Origin: Stieleria neptunia
GTDB lineage: Bacteria > Planctomycetota > Planctomycetia > Pirellulales > Pirellulaceae
Length of the DNA stretch: 64,000 nt
Direction of reading: 5' to 3'
Assembly (NCBI RefSeq): GCF_007754155.1
Contig: NZ_CP037423.1
Location: 124,001 to 188,000 of the forward strand
Notes under the pieces: model-generated
Seen by the model: only the letters and a program-made list of their open reading frames with translations
The model's database searches: none
Told to the model about the DNA's origin: nothing
Program-made: the position numbers and the translations under genes
Shown here: piece after piece, positions 44,911 through 54,494 of the stretch
Layout of the letters: every line of letters begins with the position of its first letter
Position numbering within the stretch: the stretch's first letter is position 1

Positions 44911-47631
44911 ATGAGTCAAACGAAGACCCGCTCGGCACCAACGGGTGTCCGCCGCAAACCAGGCAACGTCTTCCACCAACGACTCGGGTCGTTGACGTTT
45001 TCCCAGGCCTGTCAATTGCTCGGTGACGAAGGCGCCACCCTGATCCGCCAGGGGGCACAGTATCTTGAACTCAACCACGACGATGTTTTTCTGGGTGGGG
45101 ATCTGTTCCGCGTCCGATTCTCGGATCCCGAAGTCGACAACGGGGTGGCGATCGCAACGATCACGCTGCAATCGGGTCGCCGTCGGCAATTGCTGGTCAA
45201 CTGCAACCAGTGCGAGACCCCCTGTCTTCACGTCGGCGCCGCACTGGACCATCTGTTGCAATCCAAAAGCGATCTCGGGCTGGCCCAACCGCCCGACGAA
45301 TCGGTTCCATTGGAGCACCTGACGCCGGAGGAGCTGAATCAGCGAGCGATCGCCGACCGGGTCAAACGAGCCGCCGAAGAACGCATGAAAGTGCGGTCCA
45401 CCAACACCACCAAGCCGTGGACGGATTACCTGGTCACCAGCGAACGATCCGGCAGAACCTATCGCGTCGCACTGCGGGGGTTCGATCCGGGTCAGTCCTA
45501 TTGCACGTGTCCCGATTTTCGAACCAACAAACTGCAAACATGCAAACATGTCGTGCACGTCCAGACCAAGGTTCAAAAACGTTTCTCCGCCGCCAAGCTG
45601 CGTTCGCCTTATCGCCGCAAAAAACTATCGCTCGCCATTTGCTACGGGGAACATCGTGGACTGCTGTTTCACATGCCCGCGAAGGTCGACCCCAAAATGG
45701 AAGAGATCGTCGGCGACGCGGACACGACCCCGATCACCGACGCGTCGGACGCGATGACGCGAATTGCGGCGCTGGAAAACGCCGGGCTGGACGTCACGAT
45801 CTATCCCGATGCCGAAGCGTTCATTCAACGCCAGTTGACGCAACAGCGTGTTCGTCAAGCCTGTGAGTTGATTCGCCGGGAAACCGAGAATCACCCGCTG
45901 CGAACCGAACTGCTCGACGCCACCCTGCTGCCCTACCAGCTGGACGGAATCGCGTTCGCCGCCGGCGCCGGACGCGCGATTCTGGCCGATGACATGGGAC
46001 TGGGCAAAACCATTCAAGGCATCGGCGTCGCCGAACTGTTGTCCCAACTGGCCGACATCAAACGCGTGCTGATCGTTTCCCCGGCCTCACTCAAGACGCA
46101 GTGGCGAAACGAAATCCGACGCTTCAGTGACCGGTCGACGCAAATCGTGCTGGGCACCGGCGCCGAACGCTACGAGCAATATCGCAGCGACGCGTTCTTC
46201 ACGATCTGCAACTACGAACAAGTCCTCCGCGACTTGACCGCGATCGAAGAGGTGCCCTGGGATCTGATCATTTTGGACGAAGGTCAACGGATCAAGAATT
46301 GGGAATCAAAAACCAGCAACGTGATCCGACAATTGGAAAGCCCGTTCCGATTGGTGCTGTCGGGGACGCCACTGGAGAACCGTCTCGGGGACCTGTTCAC
46401 CGTCACGCGGTTCGTGGACGAAGATCGCTTGGGACCGGCGTACGAATTTTTTCACAAACATCACGTGGTCGATGAACGCGGCAAGACGCTGGGCTACCAC
46501 CGATTGGACCAACTGCGCGAGTCACTCAAACCGATCCTGCTCCGCCGCACCCGCAGCGAGGTCGCCAAACAGCTTCCCGAACGGATCGACGAAGTGATCC
46601 GCATCGAACCGACGGCCGAACAAAAAGAGATCAACGATTCCCACCTCGCCATCGTGGCCCAAATCGTCCACAAAAAGTTCATGACCGAGATGGACTTGCT
46701 GCGGATGCAAAAATCGTTGCTGATGGCGCGGATGTCCTGTGACAGCACGTATCTGATCGACCAAGAGGAAACCGAGTACAGCAGCAAACTGGAACGATTG
46801 ACCGAACTGCTCGACGGCTTGATCGAAGACCCGACGCGAAAGATCGTGTTGTTCAGCGAATGGCGACGCATGTTGGACCGCATCGAACGGCGGTTGGACA
46901 CGATGGGTTGCGACTACGTCCGCCTGGACGGCCAAGTGCCGCAAAAGAAACGCGGCGAATTGGTGTCGCGTTTCCAGAGCGATCCGCAGTGCCGCGTGAT
47001 TTGTATGACCAACGCCGGGTCGACGGGATTGAACCTGCAAGCGGCCAACACGGTCATCAACGTCGATCTGCCCTGGAACCCTGCCGTTCTGGAGCAGCGC
47101 ATCGCACGTGCCTATCGGATGGGACAAAAGAACCCCGTCCATATTTACAAGTTGGTCACCGTCGGCGACACGATCGAAGAGCGATTGCTGGAGACGCTGG
47201 CGTCCAAGCAGGAACTCGCCGATGCATCGATCGATATGGACAGCGACGTGTCCGAGGTCGCGATGGTCAGCGGGATGGAAGACCTGCGACGCCGACTGGA
47301 AGTCATCTTGGACCCCTTGCCCGCGGCGCCGGTGGATGAAAGCCAACAGCGGCGGGTCGAGGCCGAGGCTCAGGCCTTGCAAGCCAAACGAGAAAAAGTC
47401 GCCGCCGCGACCAGCGGCCTGATCACCGCCGCACTCTCGTTGGCCGGCGAACTGATCCCATCGGTTGGCGACAAAGCACCCAGCGATGAAACGGTCGACA
47501 CCCTGACCGATCGTTTGTCACAGTGTGTCGACAAAGATGAACAGGGACGGCCACAATTGACGATCACACTGCCGGACACCGATGCCCTCCGTGGGCTCGC
47601 CACGACGCTGGCAAAATTGCTCGATTCGTAA
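44911..47631 (+). CDS. SNF2-type helicase with SWIM zinc finger
   Basis: This encodes 906 residues from ATG 44911. A SWIM zinc finger, YCTCPDFRTNKLQTCKHVVH, binds zinc via Cys198, Cys200, Cys211 and His213. A second cluster, CNQCETPCLHVGAAL (98-112), looks like a compressed SWIM motif. The SNF2/DEAD-like motor follows: motif I DDMGLGKT (Lys366), motif II LDEGQRIKN (DEGQ at 456-459 in place of DEGH/DEAH), motif III LVLSGTPLENRLGD, motif V TNAGSTGLNLQAAN, motif VI RAYRMGQKNPVHIYKL. It is an ATP-dependent DNA translocase or remodeller such as the RapA/HepA-like group, probably acting on protein-DNA complexes. No defence partner gene is adjacent. Confidence 0.9.
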   Translation: MSQTKTRSAPTGVRRKPGNVFHQRLGSLTFSQACQLLGDEGATLIRQGAQYLELNHDDVFLGGDLFRVRFSDPEVDNGVAIATITLQSGRRRQLLVNCNQCETPCLHVGAALDHLLQSKSDLGLAQPPDESVPLEHLTPEELNQRAIADRVKRAAEERMKVRSTNTTKPWTDYLVTSERSGRTYRVALRGFDPGQSYCTCPDFRTNKLQTCKHVVHVQTKVQKRFSAAKLRSPYRRKKLSLAICYGEHRGLLFHMPAKVDPKMEEIVGDADTTPITDASDAMTRIAALENAGLDVTIYPDAEAFIQRQLTQQRVRQACELIRRETENHPLRTELLDATLLPYQLDGIAFAAGAGRAILADDMGLGKTIQGIGVAELLSQLADIKRVLIVSPASLKTQWRNEIRRFSDRSTQIVLGTGAERYEQYRSDAFFTICNYEQVLRDLTAIEEVPWDLIILDEGQRIKNWESKTSNVIRQLESPFRLVLSGTPLENRLGDLFTVTRFVDEDRLGPAYEFFHKHHVVDERGKTLGYHRLDQLRESLKPILLRRTRSEVAKQLPERIDEVIRIEPTAEQKEINDSHLAIVAQIVHKKFMTEMDLLRMQKSLLMARMSCDSTYLIDQEETEYSSKLERLTELLDGLIEDPTRKIVLFSEWRRMLDRIERRLDTMGCDYVRLDGQVPQKKRGELVSRFQSDPQCRVICMTNAGSTGLNLQAANTVINVDLPWNPAVLEQRIARAYRMGQKNPVHIYKLVTVGDTIEERLLETLASKQELADASIDMDSDVSEVAMVSGMEDLRRRLEVILDPLPAAPVDESQQRRVEAEAQALQAKREKVAAATSGLITAALSLAGELIPSVGDKAPSDETVDTLTDRLSQCVDKDEQGRPQLTITLPDTDALRGLATTLAKLLDS

Positions 47632-47855
47632 CAATCGTCATGCTTGTTCCCTGACAGGTCCTTACAACGGGGGTGAACCGGTGTGCCGTTCTCCGGCCCC
47701 GCTAATCTCTACGATCCGTTCATCCCGACCGCGATAGTTTGCCAAACCCGACCAGCTGAATCCACCGGCAGACCACTGATCGTTTGCCGTCGTCACGGCG
47801 ATTGAAGTGAAAAGAGTCCGACGCTCTTTTCAGCTTCGTTTTCCGGTGGGATCTA
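47632..47855. promoter_or_regulatory. Intergenic region with two possible RNA hairpins
   Basis: Positions 47668-47701 can fold as cgggg...ccccg enclosing gaaccggtgtgccgttc. Positions 47808-47832 form a perfect 9-bp stem (tgaaaagag/ctcttttca) with a 7-base loop, ending 23 bases before the GTG of the glycosyltransferase. The second could be a terminator or a leader element. No family is recognised. Confidence 0.35.
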
Positions 47856-49193
47856 GTGATTGTCAGTCATTTCAACAGCTTTCTTCGTGGCGGAGCTGCC
47901 ACGGCTGCGCGACAATTGCACGCCGCGCTCCGCAACCGCGGAATCAAAAGCCGGTTTCAATACTTGGCCGGTCAGTCCTTCACCGATTCGCAGCGTGCCG
48001 AAATTGACACGGACGATTTCTACAGCACGCAATGGGCACGCCAAGGGACACTGGAAAACGCCCTCGACCGCGTCCGGTTTCGAGTGCATCGACAGTCATG
48101 GAAGCGCGCCACACGTGGCGCCAAAGATGGACCCGAAATCTTTACTTCCCCGCACGGTCAGCCGTACACCCCCTGGCCGCCACTGGATCACCCCGCCGCA
48201 GATGGCCAAACCCGGTCGCACCTCATCCATCTGCACTGGATCTCCAAGTTCATCGACTTTCCCAGTTTCTTCGGATCGCTGGACCCGGGCCAACCCGTGG
48301 TCTGGACGCTCCACGACATGAACGCGCTGACCGGTGGTTGCCACTTCTCCGGCGGCTGCCAACGGTTTCGCGTCGGGTGTGGAAACTGCCCCCAAGTCAA
48401 ACGATCGGGGCAAACCGATGTCAGTTTTCGTTCGTTTGAAACCAAACGCCGCGCCTTGCAAAAGATCAATCTACACATCGTCGCGCCGAGCCGTTGGTTG
48501 TTGGGGTTGGCACAATCCAGTCCGTTGTTGGACCAAGCGAAATCGTTCACCCGAATTCCCTATGGTATGCCGACTGACAAACTCTATCCGATGCAGAAAC
48601 AATTTGCCCGTGAAGCCCTCGGCATTGAGTCCGACGCGTTCATCATCGGCTTTGGTGCGATGAATTTGGCCAGCCGCCGAAAGGGCGCGACCGAATTGCT
48701 CGCGGCTTTGGAACGTGTGGGATCCGATCGCAACGTCCGCGGCTTGGTGTTTGGCAGCGGCACACTCTCCGATGCGACCAAAACGTTGCCGGAGATGATT
48801 CAGATTGGCAACGTTCAAGACGATCGCACGCGCCGCTTGGTGTACAGCGCGGCCGATGTTTTTGTCCTACCATCGACCGAAGACAATCTTCCGTTGACCG
48901 GGCTGGAGGCGATGGCGTGCGGTACTCCCGTGATCGGATTCGATGCCGGTGGCATTCCCGACTATGTGATTCCGGGCAAAACAGGACTGCTCGCCGACAA
49001 CGGTGACGCCGCCCAACTCGCCCGACGCTTGCAGACCGCGATCGCCAACCCGGATGCCATGCAAGCGATGGGAGCCCAAGCCAGGGATCTGATCATGGAT
49101 CAGTTTCAATCGGATACCCAAGCGCAATGCTACATGGAACTGTATCGAAACCTGATCGGGGCCGACAACCAAACACAGCGCCGCGCCGCCTAG
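47856..49193 (+). CDS. Glycosyltransferase family 4 (GT-B) protein
   Basis: This encodes 445 residues from GTG 47856. The N-terminus, IVSHFNSFLRGGAATAARQL, is the sugar-transferase start with a Gly-rich loop. WTLHDMNALTGGCHFSGGCQ is typical of a GT4 subgroup with conserved Cys (GCQRFRVGCGNCPQ). The donor-binding C-terminal Rossmann part has VFVLPSTEDNLPLTGLEAMA and CGTPVIGFDAGGIPDYV, with the E-x7-E type motif. It transfers a sugar from a nucleotide donor during polysaccharide synthesis. It is the first gene of a polysaccharide-related cluster. Confidence 0.9.
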   Translation: MIVSHFNSFLRGGAATAARQLHAALRNRGIKSRFQYLAGQSFTDSQRAEIDTDDFYSTQWARQGTLENALDRVRFRVHRQSWKRATRGAKDGPEIFTSPHGQPYTPWPPLDHPAADGQTRSHLIHLHWISKFIDFPSFFGSLDPGQPVVWTLHDMNALTGGCHFSGGCQRFRVGCGNCPQVKRSGQTDVSFRSFETKRRALQKINLHIVAPSRWLLGLAQSSPLLDQAKSFTRIPYGMPTDKLYPMQKQFAREALGIESDAFIIGFGAMNLASRRKGATELLAALERVGSDRNVRGLVFGSGTLSDATKTLPEMIQIGNVQDDRTRRLVYSAADVFVLPSTEDNLPLTGLEAMACGTPVIGFDAGGIPDYVIPGKTGLLADNGDAAQLARRLQTAIANPDAMQAMGAQARDLIMDQFQSDTQAQCYMELYRNLIGADNQTQRRAA

Positions 49194-49223
49194 TGCTTCG
49201 TCAACTTTTATTCTTAGGGTACC

Positions 49224-49301
49224 GCGGAAAAGGGGTCAGGTACCAAAAATGCGAAGCACCCTGCGGGCCATTTGGTTTTTGGTACCTGACCCCTTTTCCG
49301 C
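49224..49301. repeat. Perfect 26-bp inverted repeat between two glycosyltransferase genes
   Basis: The arm at 49224-49249 (gcggaaaaggggtcaggtac + caaaaa) is exactly complementary to 49276-49301, with a 26-base loop. The core ggggtcaggtaccaaaa is a common intergenic palindrome in bacteria. It can form a strong stem in the transcript between the GT4 and GT2 genes and may attenuate or stabilise it. Confidence 0.9.
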
Positions 49302-49362
49302 TCGACAAACGCAGGCTCGAAAATTGAAAGCTGACAAAGCACTAGTCACCCACTGGTAAATC

Positions 49363-50319
49363 ATGCCATCGTCGAATCATCGCCGTCCGACATTCCGAAT
49401 CGTCACCCCATCGTTCAACCAAGCGGAGTACTTGGAGCAAACGATCCAGAGTGTTTTGTCTCAAGACGGTCGTGGCAGCGACTTTGACTTGCAATACGCG
49501 GTCGTGGACGGGGGCAGCTCGGATGGATCGGTCGACATCATCAAGAAGTACCGCGGCGAATTGGCTTTCTGGTGCAGCGAACCAGATCGCGGTCAGTCCC
49601 ACGCGATCAATAAGGGATTTGAACGAGTCGATGGCGACATCTGCGCCTACATCAACAGCGACGATTATTACCTGCCGGGCGCGTTTCAACGAATCGTAGC
49701 ACTGTGGAACGAAAACCCGGATGCGGATCTTTTCTCAGGTGTCTGCCGGAAAGTGAACGCACAAGGGAAACGACTTCGCGATCAATGTTCGGATATTTCA
49801 ACGTTGCCGGAAATCCTCGATTTGTGGAACCATTGGCTGCGCCCGAATCCCAATCGAAATTTTATCCAACCCGAAGTGTTCTGGACCAAACGACTGAGCG
49901 AGCGAATCGGAACATTCAACGAATCGCTCCACTACACGATGGATTTCGACTACTGGTTGCGTGGTTTCGACGCGGGGATAAAGGTCGCCAAAACCGATCA
50001 GCCCCTCGCCGCGTTCCGCATTCACGCCGGTCAAAAAACTTCGGCCCGCAACGCCAGTATCTTGGAACTGCTCGACGGGATCACGCCCTACATCCTGTCG
50101 GACGATGATCGGATTTCAGCCGCCGATCGGCGGCGGTTGCTCCGCCACAGTCGGATGACGCGACGTGTCATCGAATCGGCCGATTCTCTTCCTGAACAAC
50201 GATTGCTTTCTCTGCTGTCACTTGCCGCCGACGAGCCGGGATTGTTGACGTCCAGGCATTATTGGCGGCAGATGCGTCGTAACGGCAAGCGGGTGTTTTG
50301 GAAACGTCACGCGGCCTGA
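49363..50319 (+). CDS. Glycosyltransferase family 2 (GT-A) protein
   Basis: This encodes 318 residues. It has RIVTPSFNQAEYLEQTIQSV, YAVVDGGSSDGSVDIIKKY, AINKGFERVDGDICAYINSD with DDYYLPGA (the SDD metal-binding region), and HYTMDFDYWLRGFDAGIKVA. This is a soluble GT-A fold with a C-terminal extension rich in Arg and Ser. It lies 169 bases after the GT4 gene and is likely part of the same polysaccharide synthesis function. Confidence 0.9.
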   Translation: MPSSNHRRPTFRIVTPSFNQAEYLEQTIQSVLSQDGRGSDFDLQYAVVDGGSSDGSVDIIKKYRGELAFWCSEPDRGQSHAINKGFERVDGDICAYINSDDYYLPGAFQRIVALWNENPDADLFSGVCRKVNAQGKRLRDQCSDISTLPEILDLWNHWLRPNPNRNFIQPEVFWTKRLSERIGTFNESLHYTMDFDYWLRGFDAGIKVAKTDQPLAAFRIHAGQKTSARNASILELLDGITPYILSDDDRISAADRRRLLRHSRMTRRVIESADSLPEQRLLSLLSLAADEPGLLTSRHYWRQMRRNGKRVFWKRHAA

Positions 50320-50672
50320 TCGAGCACGACGTGGGATAGGCTTCCAGCCTGTCAACGCTCGGGTTGCTCTTGCAGCCCAGGCTCCGCCTCCTGACCGCTG
50401 GCAATCCAGTGGCGGAGCCACGCGGCATTACATTCCAGGGGGGAGTCTTGGAACGAGTCGCAGGCGTCATCGCCCGCGTCAATCTGACGCGTTTGGTCCG
50501 CGTGTGTAATCCGGGCCGCGACGAAGCGCGCCGCGAAACCGATACGATCGGACCAACCGTTGTAATTCCCCCCAGTGATTCAGCGGGTCTGTCTTGCTTT
50601 GCATGACTCAGGGAGTAACGTCGAACGTTCTACGTTCTGCCACGTTCTCTTTGCACAAGCTGGGTCGCTGCA
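50320..50672. other. Intergenic region with degenerate repeat
   Basis: The stretch 50330-50430 (gtgggataggcttccagcct, then caggctccgcctcctgaccg and a gcggagccacgcgg end) is a decayed repeat related in wording to the elements at 7.1 and 44.6 kb. From ~50430 to 50672 I see nothing coding; it presumably carries the promoter of the large surface protein. Confidence 0.5.
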
Positions 50673-53600
50673 ATGGTTCGCTCAAGCGCCGCCACCGGCA
50701 TCAAACGCCATCAAACACGTCGATCTCCCCGATGGACTGCCGGCCCGATGGAACCGCGGATCATGCTGGCTGCCGATGCCGGTGTGGCAGTCGCCGCGGC
50801 ACCGCTCGCCGATGCCGTTGAAGAGGCGACCGCGACGCCCGCGGCTGATTCGATCCAGATCTCGGCCGCGACGCTGAACCCAACGGCGACGCTGGTGATC
50901 GTCGACCCGAGCGTTGCCAACGATTTTGATTTCTCAGCGGCGATCCCGGCCGACGCCGAGTTGGTCGTGCTCGATCCAGCCACCGACGCCGTTTCACAGA
51001 TCACTGACATCCTGTCCCATCGATCCGGACTCCACAGCGTGCACCTGATCAGTCACGGACAGCCCGGTCGATTGCAATTGGGACACGATCGTGTGGACGC
51101 GGACACGGTCGCCGATCGGGCCGCCGAGTTGATGCGTTGGAAAACCTCCTTTGCTCCCGGCGGCGACCTACTGATCTATGGCTGTGACGTCGCCGCGGGC
51201 GACCAGGGGCAAGCGTTCTTGAATCGCATCGCACACGTCACCGGCCTGGATGTTGCGGCGTCGATCGATCGTACGGGCAGCGCCGGTCACCAAGCCGACT
51301 GGGATCTGGAGCGAACGGTTGGCGCGGTGACACACGTCGACGACCTGGATCGCTCGGCGCTGTCGCAGTTCACGGGGGCTTTGTCGATCCAGATCTACGC
51401 CGCCGGTCAGATCGGTGAAGAAGAAATGCAGTTGCAAGTCGGCAACGAAGTCGTCGGCACTTGGACAATGACCGGCACCGATGCCAGCAATCGTTTGTTC
51501 GGCGAGTTTAGCGTGGCGATCGAAAATGCCTCGATCGATGACATTCGAATCAATTTCATCAACGATCTTTGGAGGCCAGAAATCGGATTGGATCGAAACC
51601 TCCGCGTCGATCGCATCGTCGTCGACGGCGTGACGTATCAAACCGAAGACTCCTCGGTCTTTTCAACGGGATCGTGGCGATCGGAAGACGGGATCGTTCC
51701 GGGCTTTCGTCAAAGTGAATACCTGAACGCGAACGGTCACTTCCAATTCGCTTCCACCGGCAACGGTGGCGGGTCGGTCATCACGATCGACGCGTCGGGA
51801 AACATGGGGCAAGAGCGGATGGAGTTGCTGATCGATGGAAATGTCGTTCGAACCTTCGAAAATGTTTCGGCCAGCCCCGCGACCTACTCCTACACGGCAA
51901 ACGAAACGGTCACGGCCGACCGGGTCGAGATTGCGTTTACCAATGACTTTTATGATCCCGACAACGGCATCGATCGAAACCTGAAAGTCGATCGGATTCG
52001 AATCGACGGCCAGGTGTTTGAAACCGAGGCACCGTCCACCTACACGACCGGGTTCTACGTCGCCGGGCAAGGCATCGTCGCCGGGTTCTATCAGAGCGAA
52101 ACGTTGTACGGAAACGGCCGGTTTCAGTACTTAGCCGACAACCCTCCGCCGCCAGTGGATCCACCCGTCGACCCGCCAGATAATGGCGAAAGTGGCAGCT
52201 TTGTGCTCGCGGAGGATTTTGCATCGGTGTTCGAATCCGATTCGTCGGTCACGCTGACGATCGCGCGTGTCGGCGGCAGCGACGGCACCGCTTCGGTCCA
52301 GTATGCCACGGCCTCGGAGACCGCCACCGCGGGCAGCGACTTCGTGGCGAATTCCGGAACGCTGGTCTTCGCTGACGGTGAAACGAGCCAATCGGTCACG
52401 GTCTTTTTGTTGCAAGATGGCATCGCCGAAGGGACCGAGTCGTTCAGTTTTCGATTGACGGGATCGGAAAACGCCAGCCTGCTTGCCCCACGCACGGCAA
52501 CCATCAACATCTTGGACATCGATCAGGGCTTGCCGACCTATGCCTCGTTTGATTCCACCGCCAATCTGCAGCTCAACCGCGACGCGACGATCAACTACGG
52601 CAATTTGCAATTGACCACCGTGGTCCCCCAGCAACGCGGATCGGCCTACCACAGAACGCCGATCAGCGTTGACGCCAACACCTCCTTCCAAGCCACGTTT
52701 GCCGCGCGATTCAATGGCGGGCAAGGTTCTGCCGGAGGCGAGGGATTGGCGTTTATCATCCAGAATTCGCCCGGCGGAACCGCCGGACAAGACATCGGCA
52801 ACTACTCCGGCGGACTGGCCTACAACGCCCAGCAGAACTCGATCGGAATCGAACTGGATACGTTCCAAAATGTTTACGAACAATTTGCCGATGAAATCAC
52901 GATCACCGTCAATGGCGTGATGGTCACGCCGGTCCGGACGATTCAATCGCCCTATGATCTCAACGACGGACGGGTCTATTACACCTGGGTCGACTACAAC
53001 GGGCAAAGTGACAACCTGTCGGTCTACATTTCTGACACCAATGAAAAGCCCGAGTTCGCGTTGATGAAAACGACGCTGCAACTCGATGGCATCGTCGGCA
53101 GCCAGGCCTATGTCGGGTTCGCGGCCGCAACCGGAACCGCGTACAACAACACCTATATCCATTCCTGGAGTATGACGCTGGATACACCGGCCGCTGATCC
53201 GCCCACGATCCCGACCGGTGAAATCATCCGCCAGGACATCATCACGGGATTGAATCAGCCACTGAACGTCGAATGGTCACCCGACGGACGCAACCTGTAC
53301 GTCGGTGAAAAAGCCGGCATCGTTCGCGTTTCACGCGATGGCGGTCCGCTGACGGAAATGATTGACATCTCCGGCATCACCAACAACGTCCAGGATCGCG
53401 GATTGGTTGATTTCGAAGTCCATCCAGATTTCGTCAACAATCCCTACATCTATTTGAACTACACCGTCGATCCGCCGGAAGTTTATCACTACGTCGGCAA
53501 CCCCTTGGCCGGTCCCGACGGGTCGGGCAACCGGGCCGGGCGGTTGGTCCGAATGACGTTGGATGCGTCCACGAACTACACCACCGTGATCCCCAACAGC

Positions 53601-54479
53601 AGCGTCACGTTGTTGGGGACGAACAGCACTTGGAGTAACTTCAATGCGTTCGTCGACAGCACCCTCAATTTCAACGAACCGCCGGCCGGACTGAACCCCG
53701 ACGGCAGCTACATCCAAGACTTCATCAACAGCGACAGCCGCTCCCACACCGTCGGCGGTTTGGCCTTTGGTGCCGACGGCGCGCTGTATGTCGGCATCGG
53801 CGACGGCGCCAGTTTCAATCAAACCGATCCACGTGCCCTGCGGGTTCAAGACCCCAACAGCCTCTCCGGCAAGATCCTTCGCATCGATCCCATCACCGGG
53901 CAAGGATTCAGCGACAATCCGTTCTTCGACGGCGACGTTAATTCCAACCGCAGCAAAGTCTACCAGCTGGGATTGCGAAACCCCTGGCGGCTTTCGGTGA
54001 ACCCCAATGATGGGCGGCTGTATATTGGCGAAACCGGGCTGGTCAGCTTTGAAGAGATCAACATCGGGCCCGCGGGAACCAATTTCGGATGGCCCTATTA
54101 TGAAGGCGGCCAAGGGGTCAATCGCCGCACGCCGTCGTATCAGGGATTGCCGCAGGCCCAAGGGTTTTACAATTCGGGTCAGCCCGCCAGCCCCGCCTTC
54201 ATCGCTCAGCCACACACCAACGGGACCGACGTCATCGTTTTGGGCAGCGTCGGTTCGGGCCTGAACTACGGTCCCCAGTACGACAACGACGTGTTCTATG
54301 CCGACTTTGCCAGCGGTGTCGTCCGGCACGGCAGCGTCGATGCGGCCGGCAACCTGACTTCGATCGACGTGTTCGCGACCGGAGCCAACTTCGCCGTCGA
54401 CATCCAACAGGGCCCCGATGGATTCCTGTACTACGTCGATATCGTGTCCGGCTCCGTCGGACGTTTCCTGTTGATTTAA
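50673..54479 (+). CDS. Large multidomain surface protein (LEPR-XLL, DUF4347, CBM, Calx-beta, lectin, sugar dehydrogenase)
   Basis: This encodes 1268 residues. It starts with a basic region and MEPRIMLAAD (26-35), the LEPR-XLL-like export or anchor motif of planctomycetes. It continues with a DUF4347 domain at ~73-235 (VHLISHGQPGRLQLGHDRVD, GGDLLIYGCDVAAGDQGQAF). Two calcium-type carbohydrate-binding repeats lie at ~238-360 and ~368-485 (both with GxDRNLxVDRI). A Calx-beta domain lies at ~507-615. An L-type lectin domain lies at ~622-845 (GEGLAFIIQNSPGG, NSIGIELDTFQN). A six-bladed glucose/sorbosone dehydrogenase-type propeller lies at ~849-1265 (VGGLAFGADGALYVGIGDGA, QLGLRNPWRLSVNPNDGRLY). 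It is probably secreted and sugar-binding; enzymatic activity of the propeller is unproven. Confidence 0.88.
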   Translation: MVRSSAATGIKRHQTRRSPRWTAGPMEPRIMLAADAGVAVAAAPLADAVEEATATPAADSIQISAATLNPTATLVIVDPSVANDFDFSAAIPADAELVVLDPATDAVSQITDILSHRSGLHSVHLISHGQPGRLQLGHDRVDADTVADRAAELMRWKTSFAPGGDLLIYGCDVAAGDQGQAFLNRIAHVTGLDVAASIDRTGSAGHQADWDLERTVGAVTHVDDLDRSALSQFTGALSIQIYAAGQIGEEEMQLQVGNEVVGTWTMTGTDASNRLFGEFSVAIENASIDDIRINFINDLWRPEIGLDRNLRVDRIVVDGVTYQTEDSSVFSTGSWRSEDGIVPGFRQSEYLNANGHFQFASTGNGGGSVITIDASGNMGQERMELLIDGNVVRTFENVSASPATYSYTANETVTADRVEIAFTNDFYDPDNGIDRNLKVDRIRIDGQVFETEAPSTYTTGFYVAGQGIVAGFYQSETLYGNGRFQYLADNPPPPVDPPVDPPDNGESGSFVLAEDFASVFESDSSVTLTIARVGGSDGTASVQYATASETATAGSDFVANSGTLVFADGETSQSVTVFLLQDGIAEGTESFSFRLTGSENASLLAPRTATINILDIDQGLPTYASFDSTANLQLNRDATINYGNLQLTTVVPQQRGSAYHRTPISVDANTSFQATFAARFNGGQGSAGGEGLAFIIQNSPGGTAGQDIGNYSGGLAYNAQQNSIGIELDTFQNVYEQFADEITITVNGVMVTPVRTIQSPYDLNDGRVYYTWVDYNGQSDNLSVYISDTNEKPEFALMKTTLQLDGIVGSQAYVGFAAATGTAYNNTYIHSWSMTLDTPAADPPTIPTGEIIRQDIITGLNQPLNVEWSPDGRNLYVGEKAGIVRVSRDGGPLTEMIDISGITNNVQDRGLVDFEVHPDFVNNPYIYLNYTVDPPEVYHYVGNPLAGPDGSGNRAGRLVRMTLDASTNYTTVIPNSSVTLLGTNSTWSNFNAFVDSTLNFNEPPAGLNPDGSYIQDFINSDSRSHTVGGLAFGADGALYVGIGDGASFNQTDPRALRVQDPNSLSGKILRIDPITGQGFSDNPFFDGDVNSNRSKVYQLGLRNPWRLSVNPNDGRLYIGETGLVSFEEINIGPAGTNFGWPYYEGGQGVNRRTPSYQGLPQAQGFYNSGQPASPAFIAQPHTNGTDVIVLGSVGSGLNYGPQYDNDVFYADFASGVVRHGSVDAAGNLTSIDVFATGANFAVDIQQGPDGFLYYVDIVSGSVGRFLLI

Positions 54480-54494
54480 ACGGACGGTGCACCA

